A stretch of DNA of 64,000 nt from Planococcus halotolerans (GCF_003289955.1 NZ_QLZR01000001.1:372001-436000); one strand, 5' to 3'. Numbered from the stretch's first letter, positions 16,276 through 25,785 are shown. Numbers and translations: made by a program. The notes: generated by a model from the sequence alone, not told the origin.

Positions 16276-17094
16276 TTATTTATTGTCTTTGCCGGCAGGA
16301 TGGATGTTAACATCGCCGCTGTCATTTTTTTCAACAGCTGAGTTGCCGAATTCAACGACTTCAATGCCGCCGTTTTCCTTCTTCTCTTCTTTTTCAGCTT
16401 GCTTCTCTTCTTTTTCAGCTTTCTTCACAGCTTTTTCATGTTCTTTTTTAGCTTTTTCTTCTTCTTTTGCTTCTTTTTCAACAGCTTTTTTCTGCTTCTT
16501 CAATTCTTTATCTTCTTTCTTTTCTTCACGCTTCGCTTTTAGCTCATCGGCTTTGCCTTTTGCTTTTTCAGTCACGCCACTTGTTTTTTCTTTGACCTGG
16601 CCGACTTTCTCTTTTACTTGGTCAAGCTTGCCGGGACCAGAATCTTCTTCCGATTTCGCTTGAGCTTTTTCTTCTTTCTTCTCTTTCATTTCAGCGGCTT
16701 TTTCTTTCACCGTTTGCTGCAATTCCTTGCCGCTCTTCGGTGCCAGCATTAATCCTGCAGCTGCGCCAATCAATGCGCCAGTCGCTGCTCCGGCGATAAA
16801 TCCACCGCCGCCGCCCGACTTATTGTCAGATGTAATTGGAGATGGAGGCATAATTTTTCCGCTGCGCACCAAGCGCTCTTCAACTTCTTCGATAATTTCG
16901 AATAAAGTGCGGCCTTTTGCTTCCACTAACGGTGCGTTCATATGGAAGTCAGCAAAATCTTCTTTGTCGCGCACAACCACACAATCATAGCTTGTGGCAT
17001 CGGTTTTATCCTCCAGCATGACTGCTTTATACCCTTTTTTCACTAATGCTTGCTGTACGGACGTAAACGGTTCTTCAACTGCAATTTTCACCAT
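16276..17094 (-). CDS. YkuS (UPF0180)-YtxH fusion with long charged C-terminus
   Basis: 272 residues in three parts. Residues 1-80 match the YkuS/UPF0180 type (MVKIAVEEPFTSVQQALVKK ... YDCVVVR). Residues 96-120 form a glycine-rich membrane segment (GGGGGFIAGAATGALIGAAA) continuing into the YtxH signature LMLAPKSGKELQ. Residues 130-250 are a Lys/Glu-rich coiled coil. YtxH proteins are general-stress proteins in Bacillus. ATG 17094 is chosen by alignment with YkuS and AGGAG upstream. The combination of a YkuS domain with YtxH is unusual in my experience. Role unknown; a membrane-tethered stress protein is inferred. Confidence 0.75.
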   Translation of the reverse strand: MVKIAVEEPFTSVQQALVKKGYKAVMLEDKTDATSYDCVVVRDKEDFADFHMNAPLVEAKGRTLFEIIEEVEERLVRSGKIMPPSPITSDNKSGGGGGFIAGAATGALIGAAAGLMLAPKSGKELQQTVKEKAAEMKEKKEEKAQAKSEEDSGPGKLDQVKEKVGQVKEKTSGVTEKAKGKADELKAKREEKKEDKELKKQKKAVEKEAKEEEKAKKEHEKAVKKAEKEEKQAEKEEKKENGGIEVVEFGNSAVEKNDSGDVNIHPAGKDNK

Positions 17095-17211
17095 CAATAT
17101 CACCACTCCTTTTCCAAAAATGTCTATTCCTTTATTTTCCCTAATGAAGGAAACTTAAACACTATACATCATTATAAATTGAAAATTCTTATAAAATTTA
17201 AATTTTCCTGA

Positions 17212-17246
17212 AAAAAAATAAAGCCACTCCTCTTAAAAGGAGTGGC
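17212..17246 (-). terminator. Terminator of the MsmX-type gene
   Basis: Stem GCCACTCCT/AGGAGTGGC, then TTTATTTTTTT on the minus strand; 14 nt after the stop. Confidence 0.85.
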
Positions 17247-17259
17247 AGATTGACAATAA

Positions 17260-18390
17260 TTATACAGTTTCACCAGCAGCTTGCAGTTCTCCAGCTTTTA
17301 AGCGTTCGCCTGTTTCGATATCGAAGAAATGCACGTGCGACATATCGAAAGCCAGTGTCGCTGTATGGCCCGCTTCGATTGCTGTGTCGGCATCAACACG
17401 GGCAATGAATTCCTGATTTGCATAGACTGCATACAGAATCGTTTCTGCTCCAGTCAATTCCGATACAGTAATTTCGGCTTCAAACTCGCTTGCCGGCAAA
17501 CCGCTGAGGTCTTCATTGTTAACATGGATATGTTCCGGACGGATTCCAAGGGCAATCGGCTTACCGTCATAACCAAGATCTTTCAATAAAGCTGCAGTTT
17601 CAGAGGGAATCGCCACTGATTTATCGTCGACCAGAAAGTTTCCATTGGAAATTGTTCCTTCGAAGAAATTCATGGCCGGTGATCCGATAAATCCGCCTAC
17701 GAAGCGATTTGCCGGGAAATCATAAACTTCTTTCGGCGTGCCCACCTGCTGGATGACGCCGTCTTTCAGAATGACAATCCGGGTTGCCATCGTCATCGCT
17801 TCTGTTTGGTCGTGTGTCACGTAAATAGTTGTCGTTTTGAGGCGCTGGTGCAATTTGGCGATTTCCGCGCGCATCTGCACCCGCAATTTTGCGTCCAAGT
17901 TTGATAAAGGCTCATCCATGAGGAACACTTTAGCATCCCGCACAATCGCGCGTCCAAGAGCGACACGTTGACGCTGCCCTCCGGAAAGCGCTTTCGGTTT
18001 CCGGTTCAGATAATCTTCAAGCCCAAGAATCTTGGCCGCCTCTTCTACACGCCGTTTGATTTCCGGTTTCTTAAATTTCCTTAATTTTAGTCCAAAAGCC
18101 ATGTTTTCATAGACCGTCATATGGGGATATAAAGCATAGTTCTGAAAAACCATCGCGATATCCCGTTCTTTGGGTTCAACTTCATTCATACGTTTGCCAT
18201 CTATGAAGAATTCACCTTCCGTAATTTCTTCCAATCCCGCAATCATCCGCAATGTTGTTGATTTACCGCAACCAGACGGTCCGACAAACACGATGAACTC
18301 CTCGTCTTTTATATGAAGATTAAAATCGGTCACAGCCAAAGCACCTTTATCATATCTTTTACCCAGATTATTGATTTTTATCTCAGCCAT
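17260..18390 (-). CDS. msmX: Sugar ABC transporter ATPase, MsmX/UgpC type
   Basis: 376 residues. Energises CUT1 sugar importers at the inner face of the membrane. Walker A GPSGCGKST, Q-loop MVFQNYALYPHMTV, signature LSGGQRQRVALGRA, Walker B VFLMDEPLSNLDAKL and switch His VTHDQTEAMT are all present, followed by the C-terminal regulatory OB-fold part (IGSPAMNFFEG, GIRPEHIHV). Very close to B. subtilis MsmX, a shared ATPase used by several importers. It is transcribed divergently from the solute-binding protein/permease operon at 18639, which lacks its own ATPase, so this is its probable partner. Confidence 0.92.
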   Translation of the reverse strand: MAEIKINNLGKRYDKGALAVTDFNLHIKDEEFIVFVGPSGCGKSTTLRMIAGLEEITEGEFFIDGKRMNEVEPKERDIAMVFQNYALYPHMTVYENMAFGLKLRKFKKPEIKRRVEEAAKILGLEDYLNRKPKALSGGQRQRVALGRAIVRDAKVFLMDEPLSNLDAKLRVQMRAEIAKLHQRLKTTTIYVTHDQTEAMTMATRIVILKDGVIQQVGTPKEVYDFPANRFVGGFIGSPAMNFFEGTISNGNFLVDDKSVAIPSETAALLKDLGYDGKPIALGIRPEHIHVNNEDLSGLPASEFEAEITVSELTGAETILYAVYANQEFIARVDADTAIEAGHTATLAFDMSHVHFFDIETGERLKAGELQAAGETV

Positions 18391-18434
18391 ATGCGACTCC
18401 CCTTAACTCATTTTTATTTTAATTATAGAGAGTT

Positions 18435-18451
18435 ATTTGTAAATTACAAAT
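18435..18451. promoter_or_regulatory. Perfect palindrome between divergent sugar-transport units
   Basis: ATTTGTAAATTACAAAT: two perfect 8-nt arms around one A, 45 nt upstream of the msmX start and about 190 nt from the binding-protein start. Form and position fit a dimeric repressor operator; the regulator is unknown. Confidence 0.5.
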
Positions 18452-18579
18452 CTGGGTTGGAAAAGCAAGGAGAAGTGATGTATACTCCTAACTAAGAAGT
18501 AAATTGAATTTTTAGTTATTTTGTCATAATTCTTGAAAGGGGTGCATTACTTTTCTGAAAAGAAAGTCGTAGGACCATC

Positions 18580-18600
18580 ACTTCGGAAGTCGAAGTTTTT
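18580..18600 (+). promoter_or_regulatory. Leader hairpin in front of the sugar ABC operon
   Basis: ACTTCG-GAAGT-CGAAGT followed by TTTT, 39 nt before the binding-protein ATG. Could be a weak attenuator or an mRNA-stabilising structure. Short stem, so tentative. Confidence 0.35.
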
Positions 18601-18638
18601 CAGAATTCAATTTCTATTAAAAAAGGAGTGTTAGACTA

Positions 18639-19961
18639 ATGAAAAAAGTGCGAATGCCTCTATTGGTACTAACCAGCGCCACTTTAATGCTCAGTGGATG
18701 TGCCGGTTTCCAGACCAGTGACAACAGTGAAGGCCAGACAAATGATGAAGGTAAAACAGTAGTCGACTTCTGGTCATTCTGGGGTTCCGAACTTAGACGC
18801 CCGGTCATCGATAAGATTGTGGCAGACTTCAATGCTTCACAGGATGAAATTGAAGTGAAACACACCTACAGCCCGTGGGGTGATATCTGGACAAAAGAAC
18901 TTGCGGCTATTGCTGCAGGAAATCCGCCGGATGTTGTTATCAATGACATTAACGCCACCGCAATCCGCGGAAAAGAAAATCAGGCGATGAATCTTTCCGA
19001 ATTCATGGATGACGGTTTCTCGGATAAATTCTATCCGGAACTTTGGAATGCAACTCTTTATGAAGGTGATTCCTATGGCATTCCGTTTAACACTGATACA
19101 CGGGTTCTCTTCTATAATAAAGACGCATTCGAAGAAGTCGGCCTCGATCCTGAAGATCCGCCGGAAACATGGGCAGAACTTGAAGAATATGCAGCTATGC
19201 TCGATGTGAAAAACGGCGATGACTATGATCGCCTCGGTTTTTATCCGTTATGGGGCGTCGGCTATGACGTATGGCTATTGAATGCAAATGGCGAAAACTA
19301 TTTCGGCGCAGATAATAACGTCGATACTGTAAATATCAATACAGAAACAAATGTGGAAGTGCTTAACTGGCTGAAATCGTGGAGAGACCGTATCGGCGAA
19401 GATGTCGTCAATTCATACCAGGCACAAATTGACAGCCAACAAGGCAATCCATTCTTCAGTGGAGATTTGGCGATGCTCGTTCAGCAGCCGACTTTTTATA
19501 CACAAATCAGTGAGTATGCTGAAGATCTGAATTTCGGTGTAGCACCGCTGCCGGAATATGAGCCTGGAAACGGCCATACCAGCTGGGGCGGCGGATTTGT
19601 CGCTGAGATTCCAGAAGGGTCAAGCGATCCAGAAGCTGCCTGGGCATTCATAGAATATCTGACAGGCGCTGAAGCGCAGGAATATTGGGCGGTTGAAAAC
19701 TTTGATAATGTAGCGAATATTGAAGCTGCAGAAGCAGCTGCCCAATCTGATGAACTGTCCGAAGAAGGCCAGATGGTCTATCAGATGGCTATTGAAAGTA
19801 TGGAAAATACTTTGCTGACCCCTGCACCGGTTGAAGCTCCAGGATTCTATAATTACATCAATCCGCATGTAGACGAATTCTTCCTCGGCTCAATGACTGC
19901 CGAAGAAGCGTTGGCACAGGCGCAGGCGGATGTTGAAAATCTCATCGAGAGTAACCAGTAA
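18639..19961 (+). CDS. Sugar ABC transporter substrate-binding lipoprotein (CUT1)
   Basis: 440 residues. Lipoprotein signal with lipobox LMLSGC, the lipid-modified Cys at residue 21, followed by an acidic linker. The family-1 solute-binding fold is indicated by VVDFWSFWGSELRRPVIDKI, a PPDVVINDI segment, YGIPFNTDTRVLFYNKDAFE and WAFIEYLTG. It captures an oligosaccharide or similar polyol outside the membrane for the two downstream permeases. Good ribosome binding site (AAGGAG). The specific sugar cannot be told; no glycosidase lies nearby. Confidence 0.9.
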   Translation: MKKVRMPLLVLTSATLMLSGCAGFQTSDNSEGQTNDEGKTVVDFWSFWGSELRRPVIDKIVADFNASQDEIEVKHTYSPWGDIWTKELAAIAAGNPPDVVINDINATAIRGKENQAMNLSEFMDDGFSDKFYPELWNATLYEGDSYGIPFNTDTRVLFYNKDAFEEVGLDPEDPPETWAELEEYAAMLDVKNGDDYDRLGFYPLWGVGYDVWLLNANGENYFGADNNVDTVNINTETNVEVLNWLKSWRDRIGEDVVNSYQAQIDSQQGNPFFSGDLAMLVQQPTFYTQISEYAEDLNFGVAPLPEYEPGNGHTSWGGGFVAEIPEGSSDPEAAWAFIEYLTGAEAQEYWAVENFDNVANIEAAEAAAQSDELSEEGQMVYQMAIESMENTLLTPAPVEAPGFYNYINPHVDEFFLGSMTAEEALAQAQADVENLIESNQ

Positions 19962-19978
19962 ACAAGGGGGGAAGTCCT

Positions 19979-20890
19979 TTGGGTAAAAGAAAATTGACCA
20001 TACGGCGCAAGGAAAGTATATACGGCTATATTTTCATCATGCCTTTCATTGTCGGCTTCTTCGCTTTCACCGCTGGGCCATTATTGTTTTCCTTAGCCGG
20101 AAGTTTTACAGATTATAATATTACATCCAGAATGGATTTCGTCGGAGTGGAAAACTATCAATCGCTCATCGTTGATGATGGTCTTTTTAGGACTTCCCTT
20201 TGGAATACAATCTATTATGTCGCTTTTTCAGTTCCTTTGACGACACTCGGCGCCATTTTCATTTCAGCATTGCTGAACCAGGACGTTCCAGGCATCCGTG
20301 TTTTTCGGACCTTGTATTATCTGCCTGCCGTCCTTTCCGGCGTTGGCGTCTATCTTTTATGGATGCAATTGCTTGAACCGGGAACCGGGATGGTGAATCT
20401 GCTGCTCGGCTGGGTGGGCATCGATGGCCCTAACTGGCTTTATGATCCGGATTGGACCAAACCTTCACTTATCCTGATGAAACTTTGGAGTGTTGGCGGT
20501 TCTATGCTTCTTTATCTCGCAAGTATGCAGGGAGTTTCCAGATCTCTCTATGAAGCAGCAGAAATCGATGGTGCCAGCCGATGGCGCCAATTTGTCCACA
20601 TTACCATTCCGATGATTACACCTGTTATTTTCTTTGATGTCGTAACAAGCCTGATTGGCGGTTTCCAGATTTTCCAGGAAGCCTATATCATGTCGGGCAA
20701 CGGTGAAGGCGGACCGGCAAACTCCTTGCTGTTCTATAATCTTTATATGTGGAATCAGGCCTTCGAAAGCTTTGATATGGGCTATGCCATGGCAATGTCC
20801 TGGATTTTATTCGTCATCGTTTTCGTTCTGACCCTGATCAACCTTAAACTCGCTCCCCGGTGGGTGCATTATGAAGGGGAGGAGAAGTAA
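19979..20890 (+). CDS. Sugar ABC transporter permease, MalF-like
   Basis: 303 residues, six membrane segments. The permease EAA loop is visible (SLYEAAEIDGASRWRQFVHI TIP), which contacts the ATPase. Start is TTG 19979 preceded by GGGGGGAAG, 17 nt after the binding-protein stop. First of two permeases of the importer; the next gene begins immediately after its stop. Confidence 0.9.
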   Translation: MGKRKLTIRRKESIYGYIFIMPFIVGFFAFTAGPLLFSLAGSFTDYNITSRMDFVGVENYQSLIVDDGLFRTSLWNTIYYVAFSVPLTTLGAIFISALLNQDVPGIRVFRTLYYLPAVLSGVGVYLLWMQLLEPGTGMVNLLLGWVGIDGPNWLYDPDWTKPSLILMKLWSVGGSMLLYLASMQGVSRSLYEAAEIDGASRWRQFVHITIPMITPVIFFDVVTSLIGGFQIFQEAYIMSGNGEGGPANSLLFYNLYMWNQAFESFDMGYAMAMSWILFVIVFVLTLINLKLAPRWVHYEGEEK

Positions 20891-21817
20891 ATGGCTAAAA
20901 CAACTGACCAATCAGATTATTTAACTGACGCGGAAAAAGCGGAAAGCCAATCCGCTGTAAATACCAAGCCCCGTTACTGGGAACATCGGGGAAATCGCAA
21001 TAATATGTGGCGCGTGCTGAATTTCGTTTTATTGGCTGCCGGCAGCCTCTTGATCTTGTCACCACTCTGGTGGATGTTTGCGACTTCGCTTAAGACGATG
21101 GCGGAAGTCATGTCCTATCCCCCCTCCTTTTTTCCGGAGTCATGGGAATGGAGCAATTACATCAGGGCTTGGCGGGCTGCGCCATTCACAACCTACACAA
21201 TTAATACGATAACAATTACAACACTGGTTGTAATTGGCAGCGTGCTAGCTAACTCTTTTATTGCCTACGGATTTGCAAAAATCCCTTTCCGCGGCAAAGG
21301 GATTTGGTTCGCCATCGTCTTGTCGACGATGATGATTCCGGGGTTTGTAACACTCATTCCGCAATATGTACTGTTTGCGAACCTGGGCTGGGTCAATACG
21401 TATTATCCTTTGATTGTCCCGCATTTCTTCGGAAGCGCTTTTTATATCTTCCTGCTGCGGCAATTTTACATGACGATTCCTACTGAATTGATTGAGGCAG
21501 CGAAAATCGAAGGCGCCAGCCATTTCTATATCTGGTGGAAGATCGGCCTTCCTTTAACGAAACCGGCGCTTGCCACTGTAGCAATTTTTTCGTTCAACGG
21601 TGCATGGAACGATTTTCTCGGTCCCCTGCTCTACTTGAATGATGAAAATCTTTATACGCTCCAATTAGGGCTTGCCGTCTTTAAAGGACAGCTTAGCACA
21701 CAATGGAATTATCTGATGGCTGGATCACTTCTTGTGCTCCTCCCCGTCATTCTGCTGTTCTTCTTCTTCCAGAAATACTTTATCCAGGGAATAAACCTTT
21801 CTTCTGGTGGAAAATAA
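20891..21817 (+). CDS. Sugar ABC transporter permease, MalG-like
   Basis: 308 residues, six membrane segments and a long polar N-terminus (about 45 residues). EAA loop: ELIEAAKIEGASHFYIWWKI. Last gene of the binding-protein/permease operon. No terminator is obvious right after the stop; the region downstream is a repeat mosaic. Pairs with the previous gene to form the transmembrane pore, with MsmX as likely ATPase. Confidence 0.9.
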   Translation: MAKTTDQSDYLTDAEKAESQSAVNTKPRYWEHRGNRNNMWRVLNFVLLAAGSLLILSPLWWMFATSLKTMAEVMSYPPSFFPESWEWSNYIRAWRAAPFTTYTINTITITTLVVIGSVLANSFIAYGFAKIPFRGKGIWFAIVLSTMMIPGFVTLIPQYVLFANLGWVNTYYPLIVPHFFGSAFYIFLLRQFYMTIPTELIEAAKIEGASHFYIWWKIGLPLTKPALATVAIFSFNGAWNDFLGPLLYLNDENLYTLQLGLAVFKGQLSTQWNYLMAGSLLVLLPVILLFFFFQKYFIQGINLSSGGK

Positions 21818-21819
21818 CG

Positions 21820-22440
21820 AAAAGCGGAAGTTCTCAATAAGGTTCAATAAAAACCGATATTGCGCAAAACAACTTCGCGAAAACAGGTGCTCCTGCATCG
21901 CTTCGCTAGCTTCGTCACAAAGACCCGGCCGAACTTCCTTCGACCAAGTCTTTCCTGGGGGCTTGCGCTGAGCTAACTCGGACTCGTTGCACTTCGCCCG
22001 AGTGGATCTTGCACTTCGTCGGCATTCGCCTGCTCCCCTGGGAGTCTTCGCTGTTTTGCTCCATATCTCAGGATCACCTTCTATAAAGGGATATCCTTTA
22101 AAGTCTGTTTCAAGAACACATACCCTGATTCTATACAGAATCTGAATGAAGCGGCAGGCAGTGAAGGACTGAGATGTGCTCCTGCATCGCTGCGCTGCTT
22201 CGTCGCAAAGACTTGTCCTCACAGGCTTCGGCCAATGTCTTTCCTGCGGGACCAAGAGCGAGACTGAGACCCCGCAAGAAAGGTTTGACCGAACGTCATT
22301 CGGTCGAACCTTTGCGACGAAGCGTGCAACGCTGCAGGAGCACAGGGTTTTCGAAGCGATGAGGAGGCTCAGGCCGCTCCCCGCGGAAAGCATCTGCCTA
22401 GAGCATAATGATTTAAGAAGTTGATCATTTCTCGACAGCC
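21820..22440. repeat. Long intergenic repeat mosaic, no gene
   Basis: About 620 bases built from repeat pieces. It opens with GAAAAGCGGAAG like the palindromic repeats. The module GTGCTCCTGCATCGC appears at about 21887 and 22177 in the same orientation and inverted at about 22331-22343; the same module is inside copy D near 9351. Between these are stretches such as TTTGCGACGAAGC. Long open frames cross it but have no ribosome binding sites and unnatural composition (Arg/Ser/Cys-rich), so I call no gene. Confidence 0.65.
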
Positions 22441-22441
22441 T

Positions 22442-22481
22442 AAAAACAGCCCTCCGATTGAATTCGGAGGGCTGTTTTTTT
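22442..22481. terminator. Terminator of rlmN
   Basis: 15-bp stem ACAGCCCTCCGA/TCGGAGGGCTGT extended by A/T pairs, with T run on both strands; directly after the rlmN stop on the minus strand. Confidence 0.9.
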
Positions 22482-22487
22482 ACATTA

Positions 22488-23561
22488 TTAAACTGTAGCT
22501 GGTTTTTTCTCTTTTTTGATTTGTTTGCTTCGCAATTGGCCACAAGCAGCGTCGATATCTGCGCCTTGTTCGTGGCGTACACCACAGTTGATGCCTTTTT
22601 TCTTCAGTGCATCGTAGAAAGCCGAAATTGCTTCCGGTGTGCTTTGCTGATATTGATCGTGCTCGCTGACTGCGTTGTAAGGAATCAGGTTGACATAGGA
22701 AAGATGACGTTTGTTTTCAAGCAGTTTCGCCAGTTGATTCGCTTCTTCCACATGGTCATTGACGTCACGCAGCATAATGTATTCGAACGTGATGCGGCGG
22801 TTGGATTTTTCCAGGTAATAATCGATTGCAGCCATCAACTTCTCGATTGGGTACGCTTTGTTGATTTTCATGATGCGCGTACGCAAATCATTTGTTGGGG
22901 CATGGATTGAAATAGCCAAGTTGACTTGCAGGCCTTCATCCGCGTAATCGTAGATTTTCGGAACGATACCACTTGTTGAAACAGTGATATGGCGTGCTCC
23001 GATAGCAAGTCCTTTTTGAGAGTTGACCACATGCAGGAAGTCCATCAGGTTCGTGTAGTTATCGAACGGTTCGCCGATACCCATAACAACGATGTGGCTG
23101 ACGCGCTCTTCTTTTTGCTGAGCGTCGAAATGCGCCTGCACTTGCATGATCTGTTCAACGATTTCGCCCGCGTTTAAATCGCGGCTCTTTTTCAAAAGTC
23201 CGCTGGCGCAGAAACTGCAGCCGATATTACAGCCAACCTGTGTTGTAACGCAGACGGAATTACCGTATTTGAAACGCATTAGAACCGTTTCGATCAGGTT
23301 GCCGTCCTGAAGACGGAAAAGGAATTTGATCGTGCCATCTGCAGATTCCTGTTTTACCGTTTGTTCCAGTGTGCGGATTGAGAAATTATCTTCCAGCAAC
23401 TGTATAACTTCCTTGCTCAGGTTGTTCATTTCAGAAAACTGCGCTACGCGTTTAATATATAACCAGTCCCATACCTGCTCGGCACGGTACTTTTTCTGTC
23501 CATTTTCCAGGAACCATTCTTTTAGTTGATCTATCGTCAATCCATATATAGAATTTTTCAT
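22488..23561 (-). CDS. rlmN: Dual-specificity 23S rRNA/tRNA methyltransferase RlmN
   Basis: 357-residue radical SAM enzyme that makes 2-methyladenosine at 23S rRNA A2503 and at A37 of some tRNAs. The iron-sulfur motif CxxxCxxC reads [12 protein letters not shown], and [14 protein letters not shown] plus the C-terminal [17 protein letters not shown] (second catalytic Cys) are typical. ATG 23561 is chosen because GAGGG precedes it; the upstream open extension to 23588 is unsupported. Cfr-type resistance enzymes belong to the same family but this sequence fits the housekeeping form. Confidence 0.95.
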   Translation of the reverse strand: MKNSIYGLTIDQLKEWFLENGQKKYRAEQVWDWLYIKRVAQFSEMNNLSKEVIQLLEDNFSIRTLEQTVKQESADGTIKFLFRLQDGNLIETVLMRFKYGNSVCVTTQVGCNIGCSFCASGLLKKSRDLNAGEIVEQIMQVQAHFDAQQKEERVSHIVVMGIGEPFDNYTNLMDFLHVVNSQKGLAIGARHITVSTSGIVPKIYDYADEGLQVNLAISIHAPTNDLRTRIMKINKAYPIEKLMAAIDYYLEKSNRRITFEYIMLRDVNDHVEEANQLAKLLENKRHLSYVNLIPYNAVSEHDQYQQSTPEAISAFYDALKKKGINCGVRHEQGADIDAACGQLRSKQIKKEKKPATV

Positions 23562-23719
23562 TTTAGAACCCTCATTTCGGAATTTCACAATTGCTTATTA
23601 TAATACTAAAGATCACGGTTTACAACAACTATTTTCGTTTAAACAGAAAAGTCTGCTTTTTAGAAGGCTTAAAACCTTATTCCTCCGGGTATCAGAAATT
23701 ATAAGAGGAGGTTTTACAT

Positions 23720-24193
23720 ATGAGTTCAGTAGTCACCCATATCGGTCTCGCAGTTCCGGACCTGGACCGGGCAATCGATTGGTACAGCAAAGTTTTCGGC
23801 TTTTATATACTTGCCGGCCCTTATGAATTCGATGAACGAAATGAAGAACTTTTTTCCATGACACAGGACCTCCAGGGACCTGAAGTGAAAAAGATGCGGA
23901 ATGTCCACCTGATGACCAACAGTGGTGTCGGGCTTGAGTTATTTGAATTTCAGCAACCCGAATTCGCCGACGAAAAGCCGGCGCAGCACGCCGGCTTTTT
24001 CCATATCTGCCTGATTGTCGAAGATATTGTGGAAACGATTGAAAAAGTTGTGCTTCAAGGCGGCAAGCAGCGCAGCAAGATTTGGAACATCAATAAAGGC
24101 AAGCCGCATTATCTCGTGTATGCCGAAGATCCTTTCGGCCATATCATCGAGCTTTATACCCGCAGCACTGCAGAGGTTTATGGCAATAATTAA
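23720..24193 (+). CDS. Glyoxalase/VOC superfamily protein
   Basis: 157 residues with two beta-alpha-beta-beta-beta VOC modules: THIGLAVPDLDRAIDWYSKV at the start and AGFFHICLIVEDIVETIEKV in the second half. Metal-ligand positions are plausible (His 7, Glu 75 in GLELFEF, His 94, Glu 140 in GHIIELY). It looks like a lactoylglutathione-lyase-type enzyme, but VOC proteins also include dioxygenases and resistance proteins. Ribosome binding site AGAGGAGG. Monocistronic with a shared downstream terminator. Confidence 0.85.
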   Translation: MSSVVTHIGLAVPDLDRAIDWYSKVFGFYILAGPYEFDERNEELFSMTQDLQGPEVKKMRNVHLMTNSGVGLELFEFQQPEFADEKPAQHAGFFHICLIVEDIVETIEKVVLQGGKQRSKIWNINKGKPHYLVYAEDPFGHIIELYTRSTAEVYGNN

Positions 24194-24197
24194 TTAC

Positions 24198-24237
24198 AAG
24201 AGCCAGTTCCCTTCTATAGAAGGGAACTGGCTCTTTT
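24198..24237. terminator. Bidirectional terminator
   Basis: Perfect stem CAAGAGCCAGTTCCCTTC/GAAGGGAACTGGCTCTTTTG between the convergent VOC and CoA-transferase genes. Confidence 0.9.
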
Positions 24238-24270
24238 GAAAACCGATATAAATTTAAGCGAATCGGTTCT

Positions 24271-25785
24271 TTACACCAATTGCTCTTTTTCCTGCAGCAT
24301 CGAACCTTTTTCTGCAAGTGCAGTGTGCCATGAGAATGCTTTTTCAAGGACGTGCGGAGTCTGGCCGCCGCGTGTCAGCGCTTCTTCGTAATACTCGCGC
24401 ATCTGCGCCTTGTAGTCGGGGTGGATACAGTTTTCGATAATCACTTCGACGCGCTGGCGCGGTGCCAAGCCGCGAAGATCTGCATAGCCCTGCTCAGTTA
24501 CAAGCACATCAACGTCATGTTCCGTATGGTCAATATGCGAAACGAACGGTACGACGCTCGAGATTTTGCCGCCTTTTGCAATAGACTTCGTAACAAAAAT
24601 AGCCAAACGCGCATTACGGGCAAAGTCACCAGAGCCCCCAATGCCGTTCATCATTTTTGTGCCCGATACATGAGTCGAGTTGACGTTGCCGTAAATATCG
24701 AATTCGAGTGCCGTATTGATGGAAATCAAACCGAGACGACGGATAAGCTCCGGATGGTTCGAAATTTCCTGTGGGCGCATGACGATTTTATTGCGATAAT
24801 TTTCAAATTCACCGAAGACCTGTTTCATTTTCGGTTCGGACAATGTAATCGAACAGCAGGAAGCAAAATCCACTTTGCCTGCGTCGATCAGATCGAATAC
24901 TGCGTCCTGCAGCACTTCCGAATAGACTTCAAGGTTCTCAAATTCCGAATCGATCATGCCGTGAAGCACAGCATTCGCAACTGAACCGATGCCGGACTGC
25001 AGCGGCGCCAGTTTTTCAGTCAGGCGGCCAGCTCTGATTTCCGAACGGAAAAATTCCAACAGATGATCAGCCATGATTTTTGTTTCTGCATCCGGCGGAA
25101 CGATATTCGACGGAGAATCCTTCTGTTCCGTGAAGACGATGCCGCGGATTTTCTCCATGTCCACCGGGATGCCGATTGTTCCGATGCGGTCTTTAACAGA
25201 CGTCAATGGAATTGGATCACGTTCTCCCTGTTTGCCGGTATCGTAAATATCATGCAATCCTTCGAATTGTTCCGGCTGCGCCATATTAATCTCCACAATA
25301 ATATTGCGCGCATGTTTCGCAAAAATGGCTGAGTTGCCGACAGAAGTTGTCGGAATGATCATGCCGTCCGCTGTGATCGACAGCGCCTCGATGATTGCAA
25401 AATCGATTGGTTCAATTACATTGGAGCGCACCCATTCAGCTGTATGTGACAGATGGTGATCGACAAAGAACATTTCTCCCGAATTGATTTTGCTGCGCAT
25501 TGCAGGTTCAGCCTGGAACGGCAAACGTTTGCCGACGATTCCCGCTTCTGCAAACAGGCGGTCGATATCCGAGCCCAATGATGCACCAGTGAAGACATTT
25601 ACTTTGAAGCTTTCAGTTGCCGCCCGCTCCACCAATGCAAAAGGCACCGCTTTCACGTCGCCAGCGCGCGTAAAGCCGCTGAGGCCCAGCGTCATTCCGT
25701 CCTGTATCCAGGAAGCCGCTTCCTGCGGAGAAACCACGCGCTCCTGAAGTTCTGCTGCTTTGATCCGGTTAATGGTATTTGTCAT
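24271..25785 (-). CDS. Acetyl-CoA hydrolase/transferase family, succinate CoA-transferase type (copy 1)
   Basis: 504 residues. Family I CoA-transferase fold in two halves; EVYSEVLQDAVFDLID holds the Glu that forms the acyl-glutamyl intermediate in succinyl-CoA:acetate CoA-transferases, and EFDIYGNVNSTHV plus GGSGDFARNA form the CoA site. It would interconvert acetyl-CoA/succinyl-CoA with acetate/succinate. Start ATG 25785 inside a longer open frame. A close paralogue lies at 26741-28240 with a LytTR regulator between. A CcpA-site-like sequence lies about 60 nt upstream, suggesting carbon control. Confidence 0.9.
   Translation of the reverse strand: MTNTINRIKAAELQERVVSPQEAASWIQDGMTLGLSGFTRAGDVKAVPFALVERAATESFKVNVFTGASLGSDIDRLFAEAGIVGKRLPFQAEPAMRSKINSGEMFFVDHHLSHTAEWVRSNVIEPIDFAIIEALSITADGMIIPTTSVGNSAIFAKHARNIIVEINMAQPEQFEGLHDIYDTGKQGERDPIPLTSVKDRIGTIGIPVDMEKIRGIVFTEQKDSPSNIVPPDAETKIMADHLLEFFRSEIRAGRLTEKLAPLQSGIGSVANAVLHGMIDSEFENLEVYSEVLQDAVFDLIDAGKVDFASCCSITLSEPKMKQVFGEFENYRNKIVMRPQEISNHPELIRRLGLISINTALEFDIYGNVNSTHVSGTKMMNGIGGSGDFARNARLAIFVTKSIAKGGKISSVVPFVSHIDHTEHDVDVLVTEQGYADLRGLAPRQRVEVIIENCIHPDYKAQMREYYEEALTRGGQTPHVLEKAFSWHTALAEKGSMLQEKEQLV

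Noticed and set aside
16082-16663. Plus-strand open frame with heptad peptide repeats (VGRIxxK)
   Set aside because: It has no ribosome binding site, its N-terminal part is just the 21-nt DNA array, and the remainder is antisense to the well-supported YkuS/YtxH gene.
21725-22585. 286-codon minus-strand open frame through the intergenic mosaic
   Set aside because: Composition is unlike a protein, it overlaps the permease gene and rlmN ends, crosses the rlmN terminator and has no start signals; it reflects repeat DNA.
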